A stretch of 64,000 nt of DNA, taken from Antarctobacter sediminis (GTDB taxonomy: Bacteria > Pseudomonadota > Alphaproteobacteria > Rhodobacterales > Rhodobacteraceae). Shown piece by piece: positions 46,260 through 54,867 of the stretch; the first letter of the stretch is position 1; the number at the start of each line of letters is the position of its first letter. The notes beneath the pieces are model-generated. The model was given only the letters and a program-made list of their open reading frames with translations. It searched no databases and was not told where the DNA came from. The stretch lies in contig NZ_JAHUZG010000002.1 in assembly GCF_019218285.1 (NCBI RefSeq), positions 496,001-560,000 on the forward strand, in the 5' to 3' direction. Position numbers and translations under genes: made by a program.

Positions 46260-47277
46260 TACCACCACAACAGCGTCGCGTCGCCTGCCGCAGATCTCCA
46301 AGGTCTGGCTTGCCAGTGCCGCGCTACTGGCGCTTGTTGCCCTGCTGGACTGGCCTCAATTTGGCGAAACCCTGCGATTCGCCGCCGATGCGCTTCTGGG
46401 TACGGCACCCTTTATTCTTTTTGCGGTTCTGGCGGTGGCCTACATGAAGGCGACCGGGGCCGAAACTTTGCTGGCCAAGGCTTTTGAAGGGCGTGAAACG
46501 CGCATGATCGTCTTTGCGGCCTTGCTGGGCGGGTTATCGCCCTTCTGTTCCTGCGAAGTGATCCCTTTCATTGCCGCCCTGCTGGCTGTCGGCGCGCCTT
46601 TGTCGGCGGTCATGGCGTTCTGGCTGGCCTCGCCGCTGATGGATCCGGCCATGTTCCTGATCACCGCTGGCACTCTGGGATGGGGGTTTGCAGTGGCCAA
46701 GGCGGGTGCCGCCGTCGGCTTGGGATTGCTGGGAGGTTTTGGCACGCGCGCCTTTGCCGACAGCGCCGTGTTTCGTGACCCACTGCGTGAAAAACCGCAG
46801 GTGGGTGGCTGCTGTGGCGTGAAGAAACCCTTTCAAGGCAAACCGGTGTGGCAGTTCTGGAAAGAAGCTGATCGCACTGCGACCTTCCGCGACAGCGCGA
46901 TGGACAACGCCATTTTTCTGCTGAAATGGCTGACACTGGCCTATGTGATCGAAGCGCTGATGATCCACTACGTCCCGGCGGACATGATCGCCGGCGTGTT
47001 GGGCGGCACTGGCTTTATGCCGATCCTGTTGGGCGCGCTGGTCGGTGCACCGGCCTATCTGAACGGCTACGCCGCTGTCCCGCTGATTGATGCGCTGCTG
47101 GCCCAAGGCATGGCCCCGGGCGCGGCAATGAGCTTTGTGGTTGCCGGCGGCGTCAGCTGCATTCCCGCGGCAATCGCCGTCTGGGCGCTGGTCAAACCCC
47201 GTATTTTTGCCGCCTATCTGGGCTGGGCGCTGATCGGAGCATTGGTGGCGGGCATGGCCTGGGGGCTCATCGCCTGA
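46252..47277 (+). CDS. arsP: ArsP-like permease (organoarsenical efflux, DUF318)
   Basis: This 341-residue inner-membrane protein has eight or so hydrophobic segments and the DUF318 signature SPFCSCEVIPFIAALLAVGA followed by SPLMDPAMFLITAG. In ArsP the paired cysteines CSC bind trivalent methylarsenicals for export. A second conserved cysteine region (GGCCGVKKPF) is in the central loop. The last part (LVGAPAYLNGYAAVPLIDAL, AGGVSCIPAAIAV) repeats the fold. It is coupled to arsR, so it should be induced by arsenicals. Confidence 0.85.
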   Translation: MADTTTTASRRLPQISKVWLASAALLALVALLDWPQFGETLRFAADALLGTAPFILFAVLAVAYMKATGAETLLAKAFEGRETRMIVFAALLGGLSPFCSCEVIPFIAALLAVGAPLSAVMAFWLASPLMDPAMFLITAGTLGWGFAVAKAGAAVGLGLLGGFGTRAFADSAVFRDPLREKPQVGGCCGVKKPFQGKPVWQFWKEADRTATFRDSAMDNAIFLLKWLTLAYVIEALMIHYVPADMIAGVLGGTGFMPILLGALVGAPAYLNGYAAVPLIDALLAQGMAPGAAMSFVVAGGVSCIPAAIAVWALVKPRIFAAYLGWALIGALVAGMAWGLIA

Positions 47278-47300
47278 ATATCTTGATTAACTGTTGCAAA

Positions 47301-47336
47301 GCCGGGCCTCAATCGAGGCCCGGTTTGTTTTTGTTT
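47301..47336 (+). terminator. Strong intrinsic terminator of the arsRP operon
   Basis: CCGGGCCTC (47302-47310), loop AATC, GAGGCCCGG (47315-47323), then TTTGTTTTTGTTT. It is 24 nt after the arsP stop. Confidence 0.9.
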
Positions 47337-47426
47337 CGCCAACCCGCCATAATGTGAACAAATTATCTACCTAGTTGTCCCATACACCAGTTCACAAGGG
47401 ATCCAAGGCACAACCAGGGCACCCAG

Positions 47427-48086
47427 ATGTTAGAGTTCGACATGGTCAGCAAGTCCTTCTGGACAGGGGCCCAGCGCAAGGTGATCCTTGACCGGGTTTC
47501 TTTTCGTGTCGACCTTGGGGAATCCCTTGGAATCTTGGCCCCGAACGGCACCGGCAAATCAACCGTCATCAAGATGATGGCCGGACTGGAAAAACCCGAT
47601 GAGGGAGAAATCCGGCGCGGCTGCCGTGTGTCATTCCCGCTGGGTTTCATGGGCGGCGTGGTCTCCAAGATCTCGGCGAAGGAAAACGCCCGTTTCATCG
47701 CCAAACTCTATGGATTGGATCCCGATTACGTGGAATCCTTCTGCCGCTGGCTTTGCGATCTGAAGGAATATTTCGACCAGCCGATCGGCACCTATTCATC
47801 CGGGATGCGGGCGCGGTTCACTTTTTCGCTGATGCTGGCGCTGGATTTCGACATGTACCTGATCGACGAAGGCATGCCAAACTCGACCGATGCGGGGTTC
47901 AACAAACGCGCCGGCGACATTCTGGCCGAACGGCTGCGGACCACGACGATCATCATTGTCAGCCACCAACCAAAGGTGCTGGAAAAATTTGCCCGCAAGG
48001 CGGCCGTCCTGATGGACGGCAAGATGCATATGTTCGACACCCTTGAAGAAGCGAAGCGGCTCTATGACTATGAAACCCAAGGCTAA
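47427..48086 (+). CDS. kpsT: Capsular polysaccharide export ATP-binding protein (KpsT-like)
   Basis: This 219-residue ABC ATPase has Walker A ILAPNGTGKSTVIKMMAGLE, the ABC signature TYSSGMRARFTFSLMLALD, Walker B DFDMYLIDEG and the H-loop IIIVSHQPK. The signature and overall size match KpsT/Wzt-type exporters of group 2 capsules. Its start at 47427 has AGGG upstream. It overlaps kpsE. The usual partner permease KpsM is not in the window. Confidence 0.88.
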   Translation: MLEFDMVSKSFWTGAQRKVILDRVSFRVDLGESLGILAPNGTGKSTVIKMMAGLEKPDEGEIRRGCRVSFPLGFMGGVVSKISAKENARFIAKLYGLDPDYVESFCRWLCDLKEYFDQPIGTYSSGMRARFTFSLMLALDFDMYLIDEGMPNSTDAGFNKRAGDILAERLRTTTIIIVSHQPKVLEKFARKAAVLMDGKMHMFDTLEEAKRLYDYETQG

Positions 48087-49743
48087 GAAGTTTCGCATCC
48101 GGCGCTCTCCGACGATGACGCCCGACACCGCGGATGAAGGACGCCCGCCGGTTCAGCCACAGTCCCCGCCGCCATCTTCGCCTGTCCCGCAACAACCGAC
48201 ACAGGCCGCAGCAACCGGCCGTCCGCAATTCTCGAACACGGGCGACACCGCCAAGGCCCAGAGCGGCGAAGTGTCCTCTGCCCGCGAGGTCGCGGGCGAA
48301 ACGGATCTGGACTCGATCCGCGCCGAAGGATTGACAGGACGCCAGTTGCGCATGGCTCGGCGCGTGGCAAACAAACACGGGCTGGAGCCGACCTCGGATT
48401 TCGATGCCGTTCGGCTGCTCCGCGAACGCGGGATCGATCCGTTTCAACGCACCAACATGTTAGAACTGGTGCAGGCCGAACCGGATTCGCGCGCCCAGCC
48501 TCAGCCGTCCCGGCCCGAGCCGAAGATTCAGCTGCCGCAGACCGTGAAGGTCGAAAAAGCCCAACTGCCCTCGACCGAAACCATCAGCCCGGCAGAGCGG
48601 CGCGCTGCCGAGATCCTGCAAATTCAACGCGAACTGGCCGCGCGACGTCGCAAGAAAATGCTGCTGCTGCTTATGCGGCTGGCCGCCTTTGTCCTGCTGC
48701 CGACGGTTTTGGCCGGATATTACTTCTACGCCGTTGCGACGCCCATGTATTCGACCAAGTCCGAGTTCCTGATCCTCAAGGCCGAGAATTCCGGTGGCGC
48801 CATGGGATCGCTGTTCTCAGGTACACAATTTGCGACCAATCAGGACGCGATTGCTGTGCAATCCTACCTGACGTCCAAGGACGCCATGTTGCGACTGGAT
48901 CAGGATGAGGGATTCAAATCGCATTTCACTCAAGGCTTCATCGACCCGATCCAGCGGCTGGACGCCGAACCCACCAACGAAGAGGCCTATGCCCTTTACA
49001 AGCGGCATGTCCAGATCGGCTATGATCCGACCGAGGGTGTGATCAAAATGGAAGTCATGGCGGCCGACCCGGAGGTCGCCGCCGATTTCTCTCGCGCGCT
49101 GATCGGATATGCCGAGGAACGGGTGGACAACCTGTCTTTCCGCAAACGCTCGAACGCCGTCAAAGATGCGCAAGAGGGACTTGCCGATGCCGAGGCTGCG
49201 CGCCGCGAGGCACAGGAAAAGCTGGTCCGCATGCAGCAAGAGGGCAACGTGGTCGACCCCGAGGGGCGCATCGCGGCGCTCCGCTCGCAGATCAACACTT
49301 ATGAACTGCAACTTCAGGAAAAACAGCTTCAGTTGCAGGCGCTTTTGGACAACTCCCGGCCGAACAGCGCCAAGGTGGACGGCACCGAAGGTGACATTCG
49401 CCGGCTTGAGGCGCTGTTGGTACGCCTCAACAACGAGATGACCACCGCCACCACTGGCAAGGATTCCCTGGCCGAAGTGGCGGTTCAGATCAAGCTGGCC
49501 GAGGCGGATCTGGCCACGCGCGACCTGATGCTGCAAACGGCGCTGGAACGACTGGAACAGGCCCGCCGCGATGCCGACAGCCAGGCTCGCTACCTGACGA
49601 CATCGGTCGTGCCCGTCCCGTCGGAAGACCCCAGCTATCCGCGCAAGTTCGAAAATACGATCCTTGCTTTCCTCATCTTCGGCGGCATCTACCTGATGAT
49701 CTCGCTCACCGCCTCGATCCTGCGCGAACAGGTGTCCAGCTAA
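48064..49743 (+). CDS. kpsE: Capsule polysaccharide export inner-membrane protein (KpsE/Wza-linker type)
   Basis: This roughly 559-residue protein begins with a long disordered, proline-rich cytoplasmic tail (residues about 10-200). One transmembrane helix follows (MLLLLMRLAAFVLLPTVLAG), then YYFYAVATPMYSTKSEFLIL, a periplasmic polysaccharide co-polymerase-like start. A long coiled coil lies at about residues 350-525 (DAQEGLADAEAARREAQEKL, LQEKQLQLQALLD, AEADLATRDLMLQTALERLE). A second helix (NTILAFLIFGGIYLMISLTA) ends the chain. The layout is that of KpsE proteins, with an unusually long N-terminal tail. Start could be 48064 or 48070. Confidence 0.85.
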   Translation: MTMKPKAKKFRIRRSPTMTPDTADEGRPPVQPQSPPPSSPVPQQPTQAAATGRPQFSNTGDTAKAQSGEVSSAREVAGETDLDSIRAEGLTGRQLRMARRVANKHGLEPTSDFDAVRLLRERGIDPFQRTNMLELVQAEPDSRAQPQPSRPEPKIQLPQTVKVEKAQLPSTETISPAERRAAEILQIQRELAARRRKKMLLLLMRLAAFVLLPTVLAGYYFYAVATPMYSTKSEFLILKAENSGGAMGSLFSGTQFATNQDAIAVQSYLTSKDAMLRLDQDEGFKSHFTQGFIDPIQRLDAEPTNEEAYALYKRHVQIGYDPTEGVIKMEVMAADPEVAADFSRALIGYAEERVDNLSFRKRSNAVKDAQEGLADAEAARREAQEKLVRMQQEGNVVDPEGRIAALRSQINTYELQLQEKQLQLQALLDNSRPNSAKVDGTEGDIRRLEALLVRLNNEMTTATTGKDSLAEVAVQIKLAEADLATRDLMLQTALERLEQARRDADSQARYLTTSVVPVPSEDPSYPRKFENTILAFLIFGGIYLMISLTASILREQVSS

Positions 49744-49758
49744 TCCGCTGGCAGCGGA

Positions 49759-50451
49759 TCAATCCGCCACGGTCAGGATCTCGTCCAGCGGCTTCTTGAT
49801 CTTGGCCACGGCGGGCACGGTCGCTGTATCAGACGGGTGGCCCACGGCAATGATCATGACCGGCTTTTCCGAATCCGGGCGTTTCAGCAACCCGTTCAGA
49901 AAGCGCATCGGGTTGGGCGTGTGTGTCAGCGACACCAGCCCGGCATGATGCAACGCCGCCAAGAGAAAGCCGGTGGCGATGCCCACGCTTTCCGGCACGT
50001 AGTAGTTCTTGAACCGGGTGCCGTCATCGAACGCGCCGTAACGCTGGGCAAAGACCACGATTAACCACGGCGCAATCTCCAGATGCGGCTTTTCCGGCCC
50101 GGTGCCGATGGGTTCCAACGCCTGCAACCATTCGTCGCCTGCCGCCCCGTCGTAAAACCGTTTCTCCTCTTCCTCGGCGGCGACGCGGATTTGCGCCTTG
50201 ATCGCCGAGTTCGAGATCGCCACGAAATGCCACGGCTGATGGTTTGCACCCGACGGCGCGGACCCCGCCGTGCGAATGCAATCTTCGATCACGTCGCGGG
50301 GGACCGGACGGTCGCAGAAATCCCGCACACTGTGGCGGCGTTTCATGTGGTCGTAGAACGCCCGCGCCGCCTCGGCCATCCGCGTATCGCTCATGTCCAT
50401 CCGGTCCGGCAGGTCCAGCGCGGTATAGGTCAGCTTCTCCTTGGCGAACAT
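49759..50451 (-). CDS. Nitroreductase-family flavoprotein
   Basis: This 230-residue enzyme has [20 protein letters not shown] (FMN phosphate contact), [19 protein letters not shown], a middle region [20 protein letters not shown] and the end [20 protein letters not shown] with GHPS. These fit nitroreductases of the type annotated in roseobacters, using NAD(P)H and FMN. Substrate unknown. ATG 50451 has AGGAGG at 6 nt; the longer frame upstream runs into the tRNA and is not coding. Confidence 0.9.
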   Translation of the reverse strand: MFAKEKLTYTALDLPDRMDMSDTRMAEAARAFYDHMKRRHSVRDFCDRPVPRDVIEDCIRTAGSAPSGANHQPWHFVAISNSAIKAQIRVAAEEEEKRFYDGAAGDEWLQALEPIGTGPEKPHLEIAPWLIVVFAQRYGAFDDGTRFKNYYVPESVGIATGFLLAALHHAGLVSLTHTPNPMRFLNGLLKRPDSEKPVMIIAVGHPSDTATVPAVAKIKKPLDEILTVAD

Positions 50452-50599
50452 TCGATCCCTCCTGTCGTCGTTTTCCGGCCAGTGGGACCAAGGGACGACC
50501 CGGATGCAAGCCCCATTCCGGTATTGGACGGGCTTGATGTCATCAACCGGTCGGAATGCCTCTTGCAGCCCGCGCCCGGTCCTTGCTAAAGGGGTCGAC

Positions 50600-50689
50600 G
50601 GAGAGGTGGCCGAGTGGTCGAAGGCGCACGCCTGGAAAGTGTGTAGGCGGGAAACCGTCTCGAGGGTTCGAATCCCTTCCTCTCCGCCA
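50600..50689 (+). tRNA. tRNA-Ser (anticodon GGA)
   Basis: A full class II tRNA starts with GGAGAGGTGGCCGAGTGGTC. The anticodon arm CACGC-CTGGAAA-GTGTG carries GGA, so it reads UCC. A long variable arm (TAGGCGGGAAACCGTCTC) and a T arm with GGTTCGAATCC follow, with encoded CCA at 50687-50689. Its last 14 nt are repeated at 63547-63560 and form the left end of the integrated element. Confidence 0.97.
50676..50689 (+). repeat. Left attachment site (attL core) in tRNA-Ser
   Basis: CTTCCTCTCCGCCA is the 3' end of the tRNA gene and is repeated exactly at 63547-63560. The integrase gene starts 147 nt to its right, the usual placement. Because the tRNA end is restored by the element, the tRNA remains functional. 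Confidence 0.75.
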
Positions 50690-50836
50690 CTTTTCGGCAA
50701 TCGAAAATCCCATAAACACTTGAAAATAAAAGATTATCGCACTTAGGCACGCGGGCCGTCCGCCGTTTTTGCCTTGCTTTGTGACACATAACGTTGCACA
50801 ATCTGATCCACGGGGCATTCGCACGGGGTTCAGCCG

Positions 50837-52105
50837 ATGACGATCTACAGACGGGGCAACACCTACCATCTGCGCAAGCGCGTGCCGCTTCGCTACGGGT
50901 CCGTAGAGGACCGCAAGATTGTGGGAATCAGCCTGCACACCGACTCCGCGTCCGTTGCCCGGACCAAGGCGGAAGGCTTGTGGCAGAACCTCATTGAAGG
51001 CTGGGAAGCCAAGCTGGCAGGCGACACGTCGGACGCAGAACGCCGCTTTGAGGCGGCGCGCGAGCTGGCGGCCGTGCGGGGCTTCCGCTACCTGCCAGCC
51101 ACCAAGGCGTCGGCCCTGCCGACCGAAGAGTGGCTGGCGCGCGTGGAAGCCGTGCCAGAGCGCAACGGCAAGCCGGACATGAAGGAAGCGGCCGCGCTCT
51201 TTGGCGGCGTGGAAGAGCCGCCTATCACGGTGACCCGGGCGCTGGAATTGTATTGGGGGCTTGCGGCCGACAGGTCGCGCGGCAAGAGCGAAGATCAGCT
51301 TCGCCGCTGGAAGAATCCGCGCAAGAAAGCCGTGGCCAATTTCATTGCCCAAGTGGGCGACAAGCCGCTGGCCGAGATAACCGGCGACGACATGCTGGCC
51401 TTCCGGGACTGGTGGATGGAGAAGCTGGAAGAGGACGGGCTTACGGCCAATTCCGCGAACAAGGACTTGATCCACCTTGGCGACGTGCTGAAGACCGTGA
51501 ACCGCATGAAGCGGCTCGGGCTGGTGCTACCCCTCACGGACTTGTCGCTGAAGGAAGGCGAAGCGCAAACCCGGCCGCCGTTCTCCACGGATTGGATACG
51601 CGACAAGCTCTTGGCCCCGGGCGCGCTGGACGGGCTCAACACGGAAGCCCGGTGCATCGTGCTTGGCATGGTCAACACCGGATACCGGCCGAGCGAAGGC
51701 GCGGCCCTCACGGCCGCCACGATCCGGCTGGACCACAAGGTGCCGCATATCTCGATTGAGCCCAACGGCCGCCAGCTCAAGAGCCAATACGCCCGCCGCG
51801 TCATACCGCTGGCGGGGGTGAGCCTAGAGGCGTTCAAGGAATGTCCGCAGGGCTTCCCGCGCTACAAGGACAAGCCGGGCCTCTCGGCCACGGTGAACAA
51901 GTATCTGCGGGCAAACGGGCTCATGGAGTCGCCCAAGCATGTGCTCTACAGCCTGCGCCATAGCTTTGAAGACCGGATGCTTGCGGCGGGGGTTGATGAC
52001 CGGATCAGGCGAGACGTGTTCGGCCATCGCCTGACCCGGGAACGCTATGGCAAGGGGGCCAGCCTAGCGCATTTGCTGAAGGTCGTTCAGCAGGTGGCAC
52101 TCTGA
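50837..52105 (+). CDS. int: Tyrosine-type integrase of the satellite
   Basis: This 422-residue site-specific recombinase has an N-terminal arm-type region (MTIYRRGNTYHLRKRVPLRY), a core-binding domain (about 150-225) and the catalytic domain. Catalytic residues are Arg284 (NTGYRPSEG), Arg374 and His375 (YSLRHSFEDR), His397 (VFGHRLTRERYG) and Tyr404. The size is at the upper end for PICI and prophage integrases. It directly follows the tRNA-Ser attachment site, and its 3' end overlaps a small gene on the other strand. Confidence 0.93.
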   Translation: MTIYRRGNTYHLRKRVPLRYGSVEDRKIVGISLHTDSASVARTKAEGLWQNLIEGWEAKLAGDTSDAERRFEAARELAAVRGFRYLPATKASALPTEEWLARVEAVPERNGKPDMKEAAALFGGVEEPPITVTRALELYWGLAADRSRGKSEDQLRRWKNPRKKAVANFIAQVGDKPLAEITGDDMLAFRDWWMEKLEEDGLTANSANKDLIHLGDVLKTVNRMKRLGLVLPLTDLSLKEGEAQTRPPFSTDWIRDKLLAPGALDGLNTEARCIVLGMVNTGYRPSEGAALTAATIRLDHKVPHISIEPNGRQLKSQYARRVIPLAGVSLEAFKECPQGFPRYKDKPGLSATVNKYLRANGLMESPKHVLYSLRHSFEDRMLAAGVDDRIRRDVFGHRLTRERYGKGASLAHLLKVVQQVAL

Positions 52106-52284
52106 CCGGCGACGGCCCGGGCGCGGGCCAGAATGTCGTCGGACATGAGGGCTTCGGCGTCGGCCACTTCGGCTTCGGCCCGGCGGAAATGCAGGGCATA
52201 GGCCGGATTCTTGGGCTCGGCCATGACCATGCGCGCGATCTTGGCGCGGGCCGCCTTCAGGCGTTCAAGGTGTTGAAGGTCCAT
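52087..52284 (-). CDS. Small protein at the end of the head operon (65 aa)
   Basis: This 65-residue mostly helical protein (MDLQHLERLKAARAKIARMV, MSDDILARARAVAGQ) is not recognised. It is last in the minus-strand head operon and overlaps the integrase end by 19 nt. Head-tail completion proteins or scaffolds can be this small, but nothing identifies it as one. Confidence 0.55.
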   Translation of the reverse strand: MDLQHLERLKAARAKIARMVMAEPKNPAYALHFRRAEAEVADAEALMSDDILARARAVAGQSATC

Positions 52285-52351
52285 CGGGATACCCGGGACG
52301 GACGCTCACGGGCTGCGTCGGGTTGCCGGGCTGGTCAGGCCCGCTTGATGG

Positions 52352-52684
52352 TCAGCCGTCCAGCCGCACGACAACGGATGCGGACGGGTTGGCGGCGGCC
52401 GTGACGGCCACGCCGATGCGGTCATTCGCGCCGGTATCGTCGTCCGTCGTGACCACGCCATTCGCGGCGTCGAAGTAGAGCACGTCGCCCACGGCCACGG
52501 CGTCGGTGGACACCTTGGGCAGCGTGAAGCACCCGACGGTCACAAGGTCGAGGTCCGCGCCGCTGGCGGCGTCGCCAGCCGCCACGCCGATCAGTGCGCC
52601 GATTTGCACGATGCTGCCAGAGGTGATCGCCCCGGGCGCGGTCAGGGTGAGCGTGTCACCCGGTTGGACGTAGTTCGTCGCCAT
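52352..52684 (-). CDS. Capsid decoration/cement protein (DUF2190-like)
   Basis: This 110-residue beta-rich protein (YVQPGDTLTLTAPGAITSGS, VQIGALIGVAAGDAA, VGDVLYFDAANGVVTTDD, DRIGVAVTAAANPSASVVV) matches DUF2190. Family members decorate or cement the capsid in lambda-like and related phages and are encoded near the capsid gene. It lies next to the gpW-like gene in the head operon. ATG 52684 has AAAGGA upstream. Confidence 0.82.
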   Translation of the reverse strand: MATNYVQPGDTLTLTAPGAITSGSIVQIGALIGVAAGDAASGADLDLVTVGCFTLPKVSTDAVAVGDVLYFDAANGVVTTDDDTGANDRIGVAVTAAANPSASVVVRLDG

Positions 52685-52686
52685 GG

Positions 52687-52905
52687 TCAGAGTCCTTTCG
52701 AGGTTCTGAAGAGGATGGTGGAAGGCGGCCGCCGGGTGGCGGCCAAGATTTCAGCGTCAAGCGCGGCAAGGGCGCGGGCCATTTCGGTGTCGGAGCGGTA
52801 TTCCACCTCTTCGCCGTTCTGGTCCCGCACGCGCCGCACGCCGCTCGCCCGCGCCGTCATGAGCGCGTCACGGGCGGCCGTGAGCTGGGCGAGCGTCAGG
52901 GCCAT
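52687..52905 (-). CDS. gpW-like head-tail joining protein
   Basis: This 72-residue protein (LAQLTAARDALMTARASGVR, EEVEYRSDTEMARALAALDA) resembles lambda gpW in layout: an N-terminal helix, a short beta-hairpin with GxxVEYRS-like sequence and a second helix. gpW joins the head to the tail neck. In a satellite without tails it would be the part that meets the helper tail. It overlaps the capsid gene stop. Confidence 0.72.
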   Translation of the reverse strand: MALTLAQLTAARDALMTARASGVRRVRDQNGEEVEYRSDTEMARALAALDAEILAATRRPPSTILFRTSKGL

Positions 52906-52907
52906 GC

Positions 52908-54692
52908 TCAGGCCCCGGCGTTGCGGTATGCGCCCCGGTGATCCACGGCACCGCAGCCGAAGTCGAGCACCACACGAAACTCCCGGCCGAGCGTTTCCCA
53001 GCCGTCGCGGCTGGCGAGCTGCGGCCCGGGCGCGCTGGACAGGTAGGCGTATTCCAGCACCGGGGCCGTGGCCGGGTCACCGAAGACCCACCATTGCGGG
53101 CCGGTGATACGCGGCTCCACCAGAAGCGACAGCTTCGTGGCGTAGACGTTCACGTCGTCGGTCGTGGCCGGGTAGATGCTCGCCAGCAGCTTTTCGGCGG
53201 CGCTTTCGGACTCCGGCCCCACCAGCAGATACTTGGGCCGGACGTTGACCGGCGTCTTGCCGTCAAGGCCCTTCTGCGTCCGCATGGCGAGCCGGGCGGC
53301 GTCCAGCGTGGCCTGCACGCCCACGTCGCCCAGCCCATCGCCAGTGCTGGAAAGGTTGCCATGATCGGCGTGGAAGAGGTTCTTGCCGTCCGACAGCTTC
53401 ACGCCGCCGCCGCTGTTCGCGGTCAGAAGGCCAATGAGCTGCGCCGCTTCGGTCTCGGCCGCCGCGCTGCCCATCATCTCGGCCCAGCGGCCGAAGGCCC
53501 CCAGATCGTCGTTGATGATCGCCTTGCGGGTCAGGCTGAACATTCCGCCGAAGGTTTCGAGCGAATAGCCTTCCTTCGTCTCGCCCGTGGTCATGGCCTT
53601 GATTTCACCATGCTCCGAAACCTTCTGAAGCCCGGAAAACTCGGCCACCTTCAGGATGGACAGGGCGCGGAAGTCCGACGCCGTGCGCTGGCGGGCCAGC
53701 GTCTTCAGCACCGACTCAGCACGTTGATAGGCGTTCGTCAGCACGCGGTTGCCCGCGCCGGTCAGCAGCTCGGGGAAGTCGCTGGTGCCGTGCATGGCGC
53801 GCGTCATAAGCTCTTCGCGGCCCATCATGCCCACACGCTCGCCCGCCCGGGTCAGAGCGTCGCGGGCGAGGTCTTCCAGCCCAAGGCCCATGTAGGCGCG
53901 GGCTTCGTCGCTGGGGGCGTCGCCAGCCATGCGGCAGGCCAGAGCTTCGGTCTGGCGAGTGGCGATGACGGCCGGGTCTTCGTTCTGCGGCGCGGCCGTG
54001 CGGATGGTGGGCGCGGTGCGGGTGGCGCGGGCGGTCACGGCCTCTTCCCGGCCGGACTCGCGCACGTCGTCGTCCGTCAGCTCTTCGCCCGCCTCTTCCA
54101 TACGGGTTGCCCATTCCTCGGGCAGATTGTGGGCCGCCCGGACACGCTGGATCAGCGCGGCGCGGTCGGTCGTTTGGGTATCTTTCGGCACGTCGGCCTC
54201 CTCTTGATGCCGCACGGCCGCGTTCGGGTCGGCGGGGTTGCTGGTCAGGGTGACTTCGGAAAGAGTGATGCGCTTGGCGGTCTTGGTCCGCATTGCGCCG
54301 CGCTTCCCGAGGGTCCATCCGGCGACGCGGTAACCGATGCTGACGCCGGAAAGGGTTCCATCCGCGATCCGTTGCCCGACGGGGGCAACATCTTCGGCAG
54401 AGGAAAGCCGCATGTCGGCTTCAATGGCGGCGTCCACGCGCCGGATGGATACGGTTCTGCCCAGAACGGCCCGCACAGTGCGGGTGTTGTGCGAGTCGAG
54501 TACGGGCAGGTTTTGCGCCACCAGATCGAAGGCGTCCGGGGGCAGGATTTCCAGATACGGCCCTTGCGCGTCATGGCGCGTGACGGCGTGAGCCGTGGCG
54601 ATGACGGCCGAGAACGTCCGGGTTTCCGGGTCGAAAGAGTTCACCCGCACTTCGGCCGAGCGCGTCAGGTGTTGAGGATCGTCAAGAGGCAA
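52908..54692 (-). CDS. Prohead protease / major capsid protein fusion
   Basis: This 594-residue protein joins two phage functions. Residues 1-200 are a prohead serine protease: His68 (NLPVLDSHNTR) and Ser118 (LSGVSIGYRV) match the HK97-type pair. A charged, helix-rich middle (about 190-290, with EEWATRMEEAGEELTDDDVR) may serve as scaffold. The C-terminal part (about 290-594) is a HK97-fold capsid protein (GYSLETFGGMFSLTRKAIIN, LLTANSGGGVKLSDGKNLFH, VNVRPKYLLVGPESESAAEK). I use the TTG at 54692 because GGAGGG lies 6 nt upstream; a GTG at 54728 is possible and would add 12 residues. Confidence 0.88.
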   Translation of the reverse strand: MPLDDPQHLTRSAEVRVNSFDPETRTFSAVIATAHAVTRHDAQGPYLEILPPDAFDLVAQNLPVLDSHNTRTVRAVLGRTVSIRRVDAAIEADMRLSSAEDVAPVGQRIADGTLSGVSIGYRVAGWTLGKRGAMRTKTAKRITLSEVTLTSNPADPNAAVRHQEEADVPKDTQTTDRAALIQRVRAAHNLPEEWATRMEEAGEELTDDDVRESGREEAVTARATRTAPTIRTAAPQNEDPAVIATRQTEALACRMAGDAPSDEARAYMGLGLEDLARDALTRAGERVGMMGREELMTRAMHGTSDFPELLTGAGNRVLTNAYQRAESVLKTLARQRTASDFRALSILKVAEFSGLQKVSEHGEIKAMTTGETKEGYSLETFGGMFSLTRKAIINDDLGAFGRWAEMMGSAAAETEAAQLIGLLTANSGGGVKLSDGKNLFHADHGNLSSTGDGLGDVGVQATLDAARLAMRTQKGLDGKTPVNVRPKYLLVGPESESAAEKLLASIYPATTDDVNVYATKLSLLVEPRITGPQWWVFGDPATAPVLEYAYLSSAPGPQLASRDGWETLGREFRVVLDFGCGAVDHRGAYRNAGA

Positions 54693-54867
54693 GGCAGGCC
54701 CTCCATTTGCGGAACACTTCGGTTTCACGGGCCATGAGCTTGCCCGTTCGCGGGTCGCGGATGACGCTTGCGCGGGACAGGTCCATGGTCAGCCGCTCAG
54801 GCGCATCGGCCGGGTGCGGCACGTCGGCAGCGGACTGGCGGACGATCTTGGCAATGTCGGGCTTCAT
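54682..54867 (-). CDS. Small protein between portal and capsid genes (61 aa)
   Basis: This 61-residue protein (KPDIAKIVRQSAADVPHPAD, RASVIRDPRTGKLMARETEV) overlaps the portal stop (ATGA) and the capsid-fusion start. It is not recognised. Small ORFs of this kind often encode minor head components, but no motif proves it. Confidence 0.65.
   Translation of the reverse strand: MKPDIAKIVRQSAADVPHPADAPERLTMDLSRASVIRDPRTGKLMARETEVFRKWRACLAS

Noticed and set aside
49743-49759. Hairpin ATCCGCT-GGC-AGCGGAT between kpsE and the nitroreductase gene as a terminator
   Set aside because: The stem is only 7 bp, lacks a T-run and overlaps the kpsE stop; too weak to list as a feature.
52938-54737. Long plus-strand frame opposite the capsid fusion
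   Set aside because: Gly/His/Arg-rich antisense translation with no motif; the minus-strand frame is a clear phage protein.
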